DNA of 64,000 bases from an uncultured Paracoccaceae bacterium. Its GTDB lineage: Bacteria > Pseudomonadota > Alphaproteobacteria > Rhodobacterales > Rhodobacteraceae. Shown one piece after another: positions 1 through 9,089 of this stretch. A program made the translations under genes and the position numbers. The stretch lies in the NCBI GenBank assembly GCA_947493255.1, contig CANLQK010000003.1, positions 248,001 through 312,000 on the forward strand, given 5' to 3'. The notes beneath the pieces are model-generated. The model searched no databases. It was not told the DNA's origin and saw only the letters and a list, made by a program, of their open reading frames with translations. Positions within the stretch are counted from its first letter, which is position 1. Each line of letters opens with the position of its first letter.

Positions 1-266
1 TCGGCATATGTGATTTGCGATTTTGTCCCCGTGATGGGGCTGTCATGAATGATTGCGACCTGATCGCCGCGTCCGTTTTCAACGTGGCGATCCACAGCGT
101 TGTAGCAGGTGTTTACTTTCGCATCACGGAACCATTCGTACAAAGGCGCATTGTCATCGAATAAGGCCTTGGTTGGCGCCTCGTCCCAGTCAATTGCTTC
201 GGCTGCCTTGAGCCAAAATGCCTCTGGGTCGTCCTGCCAGCTTTTGTAAACGTCACGATATGCCAT
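1..266 (-). CDS. prpE: Propionyl-CoA synthetase, N-terminal part (cut by window edge)
   Basis: Translating the minus strand from the ATG at 266 gives about 88 residues beginning MAYRDVYKSWQDDPEAFWLK and continuing with AAEAIDWDEAP and YNAVDRHVENGRGDQVAI. This is the N-terminal (ACAS_N) segment of short-chain acyl-CoA synthetases, closest to PrpE, which activates propionate to propionyl-CoA with ATP and CoA in the cytoplasm. A GGGGAGAG ribosome site sits just upstream of the ATG. The AMP-binding core lies outside the window, so the PrpE rather than acetyl-CoA synthetase call rests on N-terminal resemblance only. The upstream region carries several TTTGCAAA-like boxes (separate entry). Confidence 0.85.
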   Translation of the reverse strand, partial: MAYRDVYKSWQDDPEAFWLKAAEAIDWDEAPTKALFDDNAPLYEWFRDAKVNTCYNAVDRHVENGRGDQVAIIHDSPITGTKSQITYA

Positions 267-378
267 TGTTCTCTCCCCTATAGGTTAAGAGATAGGACGT
301 GACCGGCCCATCGGGCAAGCACGATGGCAGACCTAAGGCCATGATTTTTCGAATTTTAGCATTAATCGACGTGCGGGG

Positions 379-452
379 TTTGCAAACCCTTATTGATTGG
401 CAAATTTGGCAAAGTGTGGTGGCTGATCTTGCAAAGTTGTGAACTTTTGCAG
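379..452 (-). promoter_or_regulatory. Cluster of TTTGCAAA-like boxes upstream of prpE
   Basis: Within the 199-base gene-free stretch 267-465 there is a perfect TTTGCAAA (379-386), TTGGCAAA twice (397-404 and 406-413), CTTGCAAA (428-435) and TTTTGCAG (445-452). An inverted repeat AAGTT-GTG-AACTT lies at 434-446. From memory, RamB/PccR-type short-chain fatty-acyl-CoA regulators of Rhodobacter recognise TTTGCAAA-type repeats, which fits a propionate gene. That assignment is inference; the repeats themselves are seen directly. Confidence 0.5.
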
Positions 453-465
453 CACGTTTATCGAA

Positions 466-858
466 TCAAATTGGGGACAAGACACCAGAGGCGAGCCGAT
501 CTGAAGCACTTGATCGTGTGTCATATACAGTGAAGTGCGAGCCTTCGCGGCCAATCACGATATTCCGACAATAGAACCGGTTGGTTTCGACACGACCTGC
601 AAAGCAAAGCCCCTGTCCATCGACCCGCCATTGTGTCGTTTGGATTTCCCCGTCTGCATAGGTCAAGTCGACCCGATAATCTGGATATAATCTAATGTTC
701 ACGGGGGTGCCGATTGAAGGATCTGTCACCGTCAAAGCCAAGTTTTGACCACTGAGCCGAGCCTCTAACGCGGCGCCCGTTAACGGGTCGCCGACCATCG
801 GGGTCATACAGCCTGCCATAGCAAGACAAGACAACACTGATAAAAACTTGATACGCAT
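466..858 (-). CDS. Small predicted lipoprotein, unknown function
   Basis: A 130-residue product. I take the ATG at 858 rather than an upstream in-frame start at 921, because it is preceded by AAGGGG and opens a clean lipoprotein signal, MRIKFLSVLSCLAMAGC, with the lipidated cysteine at residue 17. The mature part (GDPLTGAALEARLSGQNLALTV and onward) is short and acidic, with two further cysteines near the C-terminus (GLCFAG, FYCRN) that could form a disulfide. No enzymatic motif is visible. It lies 77 bases downstream of maeB on the same strand and could be co-transcribed with it. I do not recognise the family. Confidence 0.7.
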   Translation of the reverse strand: MRIKFLSVLSCLAMAGCMTPMVGDPLTGAALEARLSGQNLALTVTDPSIGTPVNIRLYPDYRVDLTYADGEIQTTQWRVDGQGLCFAGRVETNRFYCRNIVIGREGSHFTVYDTRSSASDRLASGVLSPI

Positions 859-935
859 ATTACCCCTTAAGTATCGAACATACGTATTAAAGGCATGCTC
901 CAACAAGAATGTGAAGTGCACTCTTTCTCAAAGGT

Positions 936-3230
936 TTAGCCGTATTGTTGGACAGGTGTTCCCGCGATTGCGGCCATATTCAGTAACCCGCGTGCGGTAA
1001 TCGATGGTGTTACGATGTGTGCACGGTTCCCCATGCCCATTAGGATCGGGCCGACCTCTAGTCCGCCGCCTTTCATTTTCAAAATATTGCGAACACCGCT
1101 TGCCGCGTCGGCATGACCAAAGATAAGCACATTCGCAGCGCCTTTCAGGCGGCCACCCGGAAGAAGCCGGTCACGCAGTTCCGGGTCCAGTGCCGCATCA
1201 AGGTTCATTTCACCCTCGTAAACGAAGTCGACGCCTTGAGTGTCCAATATATTCATGGCGGCGCGTATGCGGGTGCCTGTATCGCAATTAAGGTTCCCAA
1301 ACTGAGATTGCGCACAAAATGCGATCTGTGGCGTGAGGCCAAACCGTTTGACGTGGCGCGCTGCGCCGATCGCTGTTTGTGCAATCTGCTCTGGTGTGGG
1401 TTCGGAATGCACATGGGTGTCAGCGATGAATAATGGCCCGTCTTCAAGGATCATCATGCTAAGGGCGCCTTGGACCTTATGGTTTTCACCTAGCACGTTC
1501 TCAATGTATTTCTGGTGCCAGCGGAATTGCCCAAATGTCCCGCAGATCATGCTATCAGCTTCGCCGCGTTGGACCATTACAGCGCCAATTGCCGTTGTAT
1601 TGGTGCGCATAATCGCTTTTGCCAAGTCAGGCGTAACGCCCTTGCGGGCCATCAAACCATGATACGTTTCCCAATAATCGCGATACCGCGGGTCATTTTC
1701 TGGGTTCACGATATCGAGCTTGTCGATGTCCATGTCCAGACCGGCACGCTCGGCGCGTGCGCGGATCACGTCAGGGCGGCCAATCAAGATCGGTGTTTCT
1801 GTGGTTTCTTCAAGCACGGCTTGTGAGGCGCGCAACACGCGTTCATCTTCGCCCTCTGCAAATACAATCCGTCGTGCCGCGGTTGCAGCGGCTTGGAACA
1901 CAGGACGCATCAACAACGCCGACTTGAACACGGATGCGTCAAGTTCAGCTTTGTAGCTTTCCAAATCAACAGGGCGGGTCGCGACACCTGTTTCCATTGC
2001 AGCCTTGGCAACAGCGCTGGCGACGACTCCCATAAGACGTGGATCGAATGGTTTAGGGATGAGGTAATCGGCACCAAACGTCAGCTGTTCACCTTGATAG
2101 GCGGCTGCAGCTTCTGCACTGGTGGTGGCACGGGCGAGAGCGGCAATACCTTCGACGCACCCAATTTGCATCGCATCGTTAATTTCTGTCGCACCGACGT
2201 CCAGCGCACCACGGAAGATGAACGGGAAACAAAGCACGTTGTTGACTTGGTTCGGGAAATCACTGCGTCCGGTGGCGATAATTGCGCCCGGTGCGACCTC
2301 GCGGGCAAGATCGGGTAGGATTTCAGGAGTAGGGTTCGCCAAGGCGAAAATGATCGGCTTATCAGCCATCTTTGCCGCCATTTCGGGTTTCAAGACACCC
2401 GGCCCGGAAAGGCCAAGGAACATGTCTGCCCCGCCAATGACGTCGTCCAAGGTAGCTGGCGTTTTGCCTTGGGCAAATTCGGCCTTTTGCGGCGTCATGT
2501 CTTTTTCGCGGCCCTCATAGACCAAGCCTTCGATGTCGCAGAGATATACGTTTTCGCGTTTTACGCCGAGTTTGAGCAACATGTTCAGACAGGCAATGCC
2601 AGCGGCGCCTCCGCCCGTGCTGACGATCTTAATATCTTCGAACGTCTTACCCGTAACGCGCAGCGCGTTTGTCGCTGCCGCGCCAACAACAATGGCAGTA
2701 CCGTGTTGGTCATCGTGGAAAACGGGGATGTTCATCCGCTCACGGCACAGCTTTTCAACAATGAAACACTCTGGAGCTTTGATGTCTTCTAGGTTGATCG
2801 CACCGAATGTAGGTTCCATCGCGCAGACGATGTCGGCCAGTTTTTCGGGGTCAGGCTCGTCGAGTTCGATGTCAAAGCAATCGATGTTCGCGAACTTCTT
2901 AAACAGGACGGCCTTGCCCTCCATAACGGGTTTGGAGGCCAAGCCACCGATGTTGCCCAACCCCAATACCGCTGTCCCGTTCGTAACGACGGCGACAAGG
3001 TTTCCACGCGCCGTGTAATCATACGCGGTTTTTGGATCATCTTTGATTTCCAAACAAGCTTCGGCAACTCCAGGGCTGTAGGCGCGCGCTAGGTCGCGGC
3101 CGTTGGCCAATGGCTTGGTTGCGCGGATTTCCAGTTTTCCTGGTTTGGGGTAGCGATGGTAGTCGAGGGCCGCCTGTTTTAACGCTTCTTTTGGGCCGTC
3201 TGTAGGTTTTTCAGGTGGGGTATTAGACAT
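936..3230 (-). CDS. maeB: NADP-dependent malic enzyme with C-terminal phosphotransacetylase-like domain
   Basis: A 764-residue protein, matching the MaeB class (about 760). The N-terminal half holds the malic enzyme domain (TNGTAVLGLGNIGGLASKP near residues 85-105) and the nucleotide-binding fold with STGGGAAG near 205. The C-terminal ~330 residues, from about 435, are a phosphate acetyl/butyryltransferase-type domain (VFAEGEDERVLRA), thought to be regulatory in this family. It converts malate to pyruvate, CO2 and NADPH, linking the TCA cycle to acetyl-CoA and reducing power. An in-frame TTG at 3242 adds four residues; the ATG at 3230 is more likely. A perfect 26-bp palindrome lies 30 bases upstream of the start. 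Confidence 0.96.
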   Translation of the reverse strand: MSNTPPEKPTDGPKEALKQAALDYHRYPKPGKLEIRATKPLANGRDLARAYSPGVAEACLEIKDDPKTAYDYTARGNLVAVVTNGTAVLGLGNIGGLASKPVMEGKAVLFKKFANIDCFDIELDEPDPEKLADIVCAMEPTFGAINLEDIKAPECFIVEKLCRERMNIPVFHDDQHGTAIVVGAAATNALRVTGKTFEDIKIVSTGGGAAGIACLNMLLKLGVKRENVYLCDIEGLVYEGREKDMTPQKAEFAQGKTPATLDDVIGGADMFLGLSGPGVLKPEMAAKMADKPIIFALANPTPEILPDLAREVAPGAIIATGRSDFPNQVNNVLCFPFIFRGALDVGATEINDAMQIGCVEGIAALARATTSAEAAAAYQGEQLTFGADYLIPKPFDPRLMGVVASAVAKAAMETGVATRPVDLESYKAELDASVFKSALLMRPVFQAAATAARRIVFAEGEDERVLRASQAVLEETTETPILIGRPDVIRARAERAGLDMDIDKLDIVNPENDPRYRDYWETYHGLMARKGVTPDLAKAIMRTNTTAIGAVMVQRGEADSMICGTFGQFRWHQKYIENVLGENHKVQGALSMMILEDGPLFIADTHVHSEPTPEQIAQTAIGAARHVKRFGLTPQIAFCAQSQFGNLNCDTGTRIRAAMNILDTQGVDFVYEGEMNLDAALDPELRDRLLPGGRLKGAANVLIFGHADAASGVRNILKMKGGGLEVGPILMGMGNRAHIVTPSITARGLLNMAAIAGTPVQQYG

Positions 3231-3259
3231 CAAAACTACCAATCTATTCTGCTTTGCCG

Positions 3260-3285
3260 AAACTAGTTTAACGTTAAACTAGTTT
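3260..3285. promoter_or_regulatory. Perfect 26-bp palindrome in the maeB / cupin divergent promoter region
   Basis: The 13-base arm AAACTAGTTTAAC is followed at once by its exact complement, giving 26 self-complementary bases with no spacer. It sits 30 bases upstream of the maeB ATG and about 80 bases before the divergent VOC/cupin gene. There is no T-run on either side and no upstream gene running into it, so a transcription-factor operator is more likely than a terminator. The regulator is unknown. Confidence 0.7.
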
Positions 3286-3366
3286 GCGGACGCTTGATCA
3301 ACTCTGCCTCTAAAGCATGCTCAGTTTGGTCTTGCAATTGAGCGATTGCGCTAACAGTGTTCAAAT

Positions 3367-4458
3367 ATGGAAAATTCTTTAGATGAAATTCGCGCAGAGG
3401 TCTGTTTGCCAACAACCGACCTTACAGCAGACATTGGTTTCTTTACGAAAACTCTGAGAATGCGGATGGATAGCATTTATCCAGCAGATGATCCTTCGGT
3501 TGCAGTGTTTTCCGGTCATGGGCTGTGCGTTCGGCTTGACCGAGAGGAAACAGGGACTGCTGGGAAAATTCGAATTCTCACGGATTTGCCAGATTTCGCA
3601 CAGGCGGGTGCGCATACGTCTCCTGGTGGAACATCAGTTGTTGTCGATGCGCTAAATCCCCCAATCCATATGCCCCAAACTGACCACGCATTTGTTGTGC
3701 GCCGTCTGAAAGACCAAGCGCCTTGGGTCATCGGCCGCGCGGGCATGCACTACCGCGACCTGATCCCGACGCGTTTAGGTGGGTCCATTATTGCCAGCCA
3801 TATTCGAATTCCAGATGGCGGCCCCGTGCCTGACATGGTGCATTTTCATAAGGTCGGATTTCAATTGATCTATTGTTATCGCGGCTGGGTGGATGTGGTT
3901 TACGAAGACCAAGGTGGCCCAATCCGACTGCATGCCGGGGATTGTTTTATTCAACCGCCCGAAATTCGTCACAGAGTTTTAGAGGCATCGGAGGGGATCG
4001 AGGTTATCGAAATCGGTGTACCTGCCGAACATGTAACCGAGATTGACCACGAGATGACGTTGCCGACCGCGCAGGTGTTGCCCGATCGCGAATGGCAAGG
4101 GCAACGGTTTGTGCACAACATTGGGGCAAACGCCGAGTGGCATCCTTTCCGCCTGCCTGGGTTTATTGCCCGTGACACGACAATCAACGATGCCACCAAA
4201 TCTGTGGCGGGTGTTCAGGTTGTTCGCCGCGGTGAAGGGGAGCCGGTTTGGACCAACCACACCGCTGACATTCATTTCACGTTCGTCATGGAAGGTGAGA
4301 TGACGCTGGAAGGTGAAGGCAAAGAGCCATTCCGCTTGTCTGCCGGCGACGCATTTGTCATCCCACCCAACATGGCGACGCGGTATGCGGACCCGAGCGA
4401 TGACATTGAGCTGCTTGAAGTCACGCTTGCCGGAACGTTCACGACGAACATGGCTTGA
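3367..4458 (+). CDS. Glyoxalase (VOC)-like / double-cupin domain protein
   Basis: A 363-residue cytoplasmic protein. Residues about 10-60 (EVCLPTTDLTADIGFFTKTL, then VAVFSGHGLCVRL) look like half a VOC/glyoxalase fold. Two cupin barrels follow. The first, about 130-215, has possible metal ligands (HFHKVGFQLIY, then GDCFIQPPEIRHRV). The second, about 260-355 (TADIHFTFVMEGEMTLEGEG, then SAGDAFVIPPNMATRY), keeps the cupin spacing but fewer histidines. Cupins include dioxygenases, isomerases and binding proteins, and the substrate cannot be read here. The gene ends 46 bases before cdd on the same strand, so it may be transcribed with the nucleoside operon. It diverges from maeB. Confidence 0.75.
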   Translation: MENSLDEIRAEVCLPTTDLTADIGFFTKTLRMRMDSIYPADDPSVAVFSGHGLCVRLDREETGTAGKIRILTDLPDFAQAGAHTSPGGTSVVVDALNPPIHMPQTDHAFVVRRLKDQAPWVIGRAGMHYRDLIPTRLGGSIIASHIRIPDGGPVPDMVHFHKVGFQLIYCYRGWVDVVYEDQGGPIRLHAGDCFIQPPEIRHRVLEASEGIEVIEIGVPAEHVTEIDHEMTLPTAQVLPDREWQGQRFVHNIGANAEWHPFRLPGFIARDTTINDATKSVAGVQVVRRGEGEPVWTNHTADIHFTFVMEGEMTLEGEGKEPFRLSAGDAFVIPPNMATRYADPSDDIELLEVTLAGTFTTNMA

Positions 4459-4504
4459 AACCGGCCTCAGTCCAGACCAATCTGCACATAACTCAGGAGC
4501 TGCC

Positions 4505-4897
4505 ATGTCCCTTTTAGATGATGCCCGCGCTGTGCGTGAGAACGCATATGCCCCTTATTCAAACTTTGCGGTGGGGGCCGCATTGAAGACACCGGATGGT
4601 AGTGTTTTCAAAGGGATAAACGTAGAAAACGTAGCCTATCCGGAAGGCACATGTGCTGAAGCGGGCGCAATTGCAGCTATGTGTGCATCTGGCGCGCGGG
4701 AAATCGTTGAGATTGCGGTTATCGCGGACGCGCCAGCGCCAGTGCCGCCCTGTGGTGGATGCCGGCAAAAGATTGCGGAATTCGCTGGGCCTGATGTTGT
4801 TGTTACGATGGGCACAACCGACGGCGCGGTTTTGGAAATGACAGTTTCCGAGCTGTTACCGGGGCGCTTTACCGCTGATCATATGGAACGCACATAG
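4505..4897 (+). CDS. cdd: Cytidine deaminase
   Basis: A 130-residue homotetrameric-type cytidine deaminase that hydrolyses cytidine and deoxycytidine to uridine and deoxyuridine. The zinc and catalytic motifs are intact: CAEAGAI (ligand cysteine and proton-shuttle glutamate) and PPCGGCRQ (two cysteine ligands). YAPYSNFAVGAAL is the conserved substrate-binding start. The ATG at 4505 has AGGAG in front; a longer in-frame reading from 4313 lies inside the preceding gene and is rejected. It is the first gene of a five-gene nucleoside salvage operon and is followed after 3 bases by deoA. Confidence 0.96.
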   Translation: MSLLDDARAVRENAYAPYSNFAVGAALKTPDGSVFKGINVENVAYPEGTCAEAGAIAAMCASGAREIVEIAVIADAPAPVPPCGGCRQKIAEFAGPDVVVTMGTTDGAVLEMTVSELLPGRFTADHMERT

Positions 4898-4900
4898 GCC

Positions 4901-6205
4901 ATGGACGCGCGTGCAATCATCGCCAAAGTCCGTCGAAAACAGGACCCAACATCAGAGGAATTGAACTGGTTTGCCAATGGTCTGGCGACCCGCGCTGTGT
5001 CAGACGCACAGGCGGGCGCTTTTGCGATGGCGGTGTGCCTGAATGGGTTGTCGGACAGAGGGCGGGTGGCATTAACCGCCGGAATGAGAGACAGCGGCGA
5101 TGTGATGAAGTGGGATTTGGGTGGCCCTGTTCTAGACAAACATTCGACGGGTGGTGTGGGTGACCCTGTTTCGTTGATCCTTGCGCCGGCGTTGGCGGCT
5201 TGCGACGTGTTCGTGCCGATGGTGTCGGGCAGGGGGTTGGGACATACTGGTGGGACGTTGGACAAGCTGGAAGCAATTCCGGGCTTGAGTACAACGCAAA
5301 CCGCGGCGAAGTTCCGCAAAATAACAAGCGATATTGGCTGCGCAATCGTCAGTGCAACGAGCGCGATCGCACCTGCGGACAAACGTTTATATGCTATTCG
5401 AGACGTCACATCGACTGTTGAGAGTGTAGATTTGATATGTGCATCCATTCTATCAAAGAAACTTGCTGCTGGTCTGGATGGTTTGGTCTTGGACGTTAAG
5501 GTGGGCAGTGGCGCATTTATGAAAACGATCGAAGATGCCCAGAATTTGGCACGCGCGCTGGCATCGACAGCGAACGGTGCTGGGACACCTACAGCGGCTT
5601 ATATTTCTGATATGTCACAACCTTTGGCACCTGCGCTTGGTAACGCGACCGAAGTCGCAGTTTGCCTAGAGGTATTGTCTGGCAATCGCGCTGCTGCGCC
5701 GCGATTGCATGATTTGGCTGTTGCTTTGTGCGCACGTGTATTGGCGCTGTCTGGCCAGAACGAGGTTGAGGCTGAGGAACGCGTAACAGCTGCCATTTCG
5801 TCTGGGCATGCGATGGTCTGTTTTGCTGCGATGGTGCGAGCGATGGGTGGCCCACCCGATATTGCGGACGATTGGCATACCCATCTGCCGAAGGCGCCGG
5901 TTGTCGGTGACGTGCCAGCACAAAAGGACGGGGTTATCTCTGCTATCGACGGAGAATCCCTAGGCTTGGCTGTGGTTCGTATGGGCGGGGGGCGGCAAGT
6001 AGAAAGTGATCGTATCGATCCGCGCGTTGGCCTGTCGGATGTGGCGGAACTGGGTACTAGAGTATCACGTGGGGACTCGATCGCCACAATCCACGCCAAG
6101 GACGAGGACAGCGCACAAGCGGCCGCACAGGCAGTTTTGCAAGCCGTTGAAATTGGGGAATCTGTTGAAATCCCGGATTTAATTGTAGATCGGATCAACC
6201 CATGA
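4901..6205 (+). CDS. deoA: Thymidine phosphorylase
   Basis: A 434-residue pyrimidine-nucleoside phosphorylase. It cleaves thymidine or deoxyuridine with phosphate to the base and 2-deoxyribose-1-phosphate. The phosphate and substrate loops are present: KHSTGGVGD near residue 80, SGRGLGHTGGTLDKLE near 110, and KLAAGLDGLVLDVKVGSGAF near 190. Length and C-terminal domain match DeoA. The stop overlaps the deoB start (ATGA), pointing to translational coupling. Its product feeds DeoB. Confidence 0.96.
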   Translation: MDARAIIAKVRRKQDPTSEELNWFANGLATRAVSDAQAGAFAMAVCLNGLSDRGRVALTAGMRDSGDVMKWDLGGPVLDKHSTGGVGDPVSLILAPALAACDVFVPMVSGRGLGHTGGTLDKLEAIPGLSTTQTAAKFRKITSDIGCAIVSATSAIAPADKRLYAIRDVTSTVESVDLICASILSKKLAAGLDGLVLDVKVGSGAFMKTIEDAQNLARALASTANGAGTPTAAYISDMSQPLAPALGNATEVAVCLEVLSGNRAAAPRLHDLAVALCARVLALSGQNEVEAEERVTAAISSGHAMVCFAAMVRAMGGPPDIADDWHTHLPKAPVVGDVPAQKDGVISAIDGESLGLAVVRMGGGRQVESDRIDPRVGLSDVAELGTRVSRGDSIATIHAKDEDSAQAAAQAVLQAVEIGESVEIPDLIVDRINP

Positions 6206-7404
6206 GCCGCGCATTTTTGATTGTGATCGACAGTGTCGGTATCGGCGGTGCGCCAGATGCTGATAAATTCTTCAATGGCGACACGCCAGATACTGGTGCC
6301 AATACATTGGGCCACATTGCGATGGCATGCGCGAATGGTGAGGCCGAAGACGGTCGAACCGGGCCGTTGAAGATCCCACATTTGAACGCGATGGGTGCGG
6401 GAGCGGCGATGAAGCTGGCAACGGGTCTTGATTTGGGGTGGCCCGCGCCGACAGGTGCATTTGCGGCCGCTACAGAAACCAGCATGGGGAAAGATACACC
6501 GTCCGGCCACTGGGAACTGACGGGTGTGCCTGTCCCTTGGGACTGGCACATTTTCCCAAATGCACAACCCGCATTTCCGCAGGCGGTATCAGGCCGAATT
6601 TGTGAACTGGCGGGCTGCGACGGAATACTGGCGAATTGTTATGCCTCTGGCACGCAAGTGATCGAAGATTTCGGGGCCGAACATGTGCGAACCGGGCGGC
6701 CAATTTGCTATACATCGGTGGACAGTGTGCTGCAGATTGCAGCGCATGAAGAAACCTTTGGATTAGACCGCCTATTGAAGCTTTGCCAAGATTTGGCGCC
6801 TATGTTGCATGACATGAAAGTCGGTCGCGTTATTGCACGGCCTTTCGTCGGTGAAGATGGCGATTTTTCGCGAACTTTGAACAGGCATGACTATGCGATT
6901 GCGGCGCCAGAAAAGACGCTGTGCGATTGGGTTAGTGATGCTGGGCGACCTGTGCATGCTGTTGGGAAAATTGGTGATATCTTCTCTATGCGCGGGATTG
7001 ATGAGGTGCGTAAGGGGGCAGATGCCACCTTAATGGACCATCTTGCCGACTTGATTGACGAGACACCTGATGGCGGGTTTGTTTTTGCCAACTTTGTAGA
7101 ATTCGACAGCGTTTATGGGCATCGGCGTGATGTGTCGGGTTATGCACGCCATCTGGAATGGTTTGACGCCGCGTTGGGGCAATTGTTGCCTAAGTTAAGG
7201 GCAGGTGATTTGCTGTGCGTGACAGCGGATCATGGTAATGATCCGACATGGATCGGAACGGATCATACCCGCGAACGGGTGCCTGTTTTGATTCACGGTG
7301 TTGGTGCCAAAGACTGTGGCCATGTCGAATTTATTGATGTTGCGCCGACGATTGCTCGGCATTTGGGTGTCCCCTACGGTGGGCGCGGAAGGAACTTTCT
7401 ATGA
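6202..7404 (+). CDS. deoB: Phosphopentomutase
   Basis: A 400-residue alkaline-phosphatase-superfamily enzyme that interconverts (deoxy)ribose-1-phosphate and -5-phosphate. Metal-site motifs are visible: VIDSVGIGGAPDA at the N-terminus, the phosphorylated-threonine loop ETSMGKDTPSGHWEL near residue 93, and TADHGNDPTWIGTDHTRE near 343. It links DeoA-type phosphorolysis to central carbon metabolism. Both ends overlap neighbours by four bases (deoA upstream, add downstream). Confidence 0.97.
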   Translation: MSRAFLIVIDSVGIGGAPDADKFFNGDTPDTGANTLGHIAMACANGEAEDGRTGPLKIPHLNAMGAGAAMKLATGLDLGWPAPTGAFAAATETSMGKDTPSGHWELTGVPVPWDWHIFPNAQPAFPQAVSGRICELAGCDGILANCYASGTQVIEDFGAEHVRTGRPICYTSVDSVLQIAAHEETFGLDRLLKLCQDLAPMLHDMKVGRVIARPFVGEDGDFSRTLNRHDYAIAAPEKTLCDWVSDAGRPVHAVGKIGDIFSMRGIDEVRKGADATLMDHLADLIDETPDGGFVFANFVEFDSVYGHRRDVSGYARHLEWFDAALGQLLPKLRAGDLLCVTADHGNDPTWIGTDHTRERVPVLIHGVGAKDCGHVEFIDVAPTIARHLGVPYGGRGRNFL

Positions 7405-8384
7405 CGTATCAAGTGATGCCAAAGGTGGAATTGCATACCCATCTTGAAGGCTGTGCACCGCCTAGTTTTATTCGTGGTTTGGCGAAGGAAAAGTCAGTTG
7501 ACATTAGTGGTGTGTTTAACGCTGACGGGTCTTATAGCTACCGAGATTTTGATCATTTTTTGACGGTCTATGAAGCTGCGTGCACGACGTTGCAGGGACC
7601 GCAAGATTTCTACCGTTTGGTGAAAGCTGTCTTGGAAGAAAGCGCGAGCCACGGGGTGGTGTACCAAGAGACATTCTTAAGCCCTGACTTTTGTGGGGGC
7701 GGAGATGTTGAAGCTTGGCGTGACTACCTTGCAGCGATGGAAACGGCTGCAGCAGAAGCCGAAGCTGAATTTGACATAACCCTAAAAGGTATTGTGACAG
7801 CTATTCGCCATTTCGGCCCCGACGCAGCCAAGCCGGCAGCGCTGTGTGCAGCGGAAACTTTTGGGGATTTCATAACCGGATTTGGGATGGCTGGCGGCGA
7901 ACTGGCCGGACGCCCGGGTGATTTCGCGTATGCGTTTGATATGGCACGAGAAGCGAGAATGCCGCTGACCTGTCATGCGGGAGAGTGGGGCGGGCCGGAT
8001 ATGGTGGCCGATACGCTGCGTGACCTGAAGGTGCAGCGCATTGGCCACGGAATTAATGCGGTCCGAGATCCTGCGTTGGTCGATCAATTGGCTGAGGCAG
8101 GGACCGTGTTAGAAGTTTGTCCGGGATCAAACGTGTTCTTGAAAGCGTCTGGCGGATGGGATCAACACCCGATCAAGACGCTGCGAGATGCAGGTGTTAA
8201 GGTTACGGTTTCCACGGATGACCCGCCCTTTTTTGGCACAACAATGACCCATGAATTCAACATGTTGTCCCAGACATTCGGCTGGGAAGAGGCCGATTTT
8301 AAAGATCTGAACCAAACAGCATTAAACGCCGCATTTTGCGACGCCGAAACGCACACTAAAATTGCTAAGCGATTGGAAGCCTGA
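7401..8384 (+). CDS. add: Adenosine deaminase
   Basis: A 327-residue TIM-barrel metalloenzyme that deaminates adenosine and deoxyadenosine to inosine and deoxyinosine. The zinc ligands and active site are intact: [10 protein letters not shown] (HxH), [10 protein letters not shown] near 192, RIGHGINA near 213, and [17 protein letters not shown] near 270. It adds a purine branch to an otherwise pyrimidine operon. The start overlaps deoB and the stop overlaps upp (TGATG). Confidence 0.95.
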   Translation: MTYQVMPKVELHTHLEGCAPPSFIRGLAKEKSVDISGVFNADGSYSYRDFDHFLTVYEAACTTLQGPQDFYRLVKAVLEESASHGVVYQETFLSPDFCGGGDVEAWRDYLAAMETAAAEAEAEFDITLKGIVTAIRHFGPDAAKPAALCAAETFGDFITGFGMAGGELAGRPGDFAYAFDMAREARMPLTCHAGEWGGPDMVADTLRDLKVQRIGHGINAVRDPALVDQLAEAGTVLEVCPGSNVFLKASGGWDQHPIKTLRDAGVKVTVSTDDPPFFGTTMTHEFNMLSQTFGWEEADFKDLNQTALNAAFCDAETHTKIAKRLEA

Positions 8385-9022
8385 TGACCACGTTGCCCCA
8401 CCTAACCCATGTTACGCACCCGCTTGTTCAACATAAGCTGACGCTGATGCGTGACAAAACGACACCTACGGCAGTGTTTCGTCAGCTGTTGCGCGAAATC
8501 AGCCAGCTTCTGGCATATGAGATCACACGTGAGTTGCCGATGACGACCAAAACCATTGAGACGCCATTGCAGCCGATGGAGGCCCCAACACTACAGGGCC
8601 GCAAGCTTGCTTTAATCTCGATCTTGCGAGCCGGAAATGGTTTGCTGGATGGAATGTTAGAGCTGATCCCGTCGGCGCGCGTCGGGTTCGTTGGTTTGTA
8701 TCGCGATGAAGAAACGCTTCAGCCGGTGCAGTATTACTTCAAAGTGCCGGATGCGATGAACGAGCGAATGGTGATTGCTGTGGATCCAATGTTGGCCACT
8801 GGAAACTCGTCGATTGCAGCGATTGATTTACTTAAGAAATCAGGCGCAAAAGACATCCGTTTTCTTTGCCTGCTTGCGTCACCAGAAGGAATTGCTGCGA
8901 TGAAAGCGGCCCATCCAGATGTGCCGATTGTTACAGCCGCAGTGGATAGTCACCTGAATGACAATGGATATATTGTTCCGGGGCTAGGGGATGCGGGTGA
9001 TCGCATGTTTGGCACAAAATAG
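8384..9022 (+). CDS. upp: Uracil phosphoribosyltransferase
   Basis: A 212-residue type I phosphoribosyltransferase that converts uracil and PRPP to UMP. The PRPP loop reads [19 protein letters not shown] near residues 126-145. The uracil-binding C-terminus [20 protein letters not shown] is also present. It is the last gene of the cdd-deoA-deoB-add-upp operon and re-uses the base released by DeoA. The start codon overlaps the add stop. Confidence 0.97.
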   Translation: MTTLPHLTHVTHPLVQHKLTLMRDKTTPTAVFRQLLREISQLLAYEITRELPMTTKTIETPLQPMEAPTLQGRKLALISILRAGNGLLDGMLELIPSARVGFVGLYRDEETLQPVQYYFKVPDAMNERMVIAVDPMLATGNSSIAAIDLLKKSGAKDIRFLCLLASPEGIAAMKAAHPDVPIVTAAVDSHLNDNGYIVPGLGDAGDRMFGTK

Positions 9023-9089
9023 GGGTAACAATCCCTTTACTTCATAGGCATTGTTCGGCATTCTTCCACAATATCTTGTGGGGGCAAAT

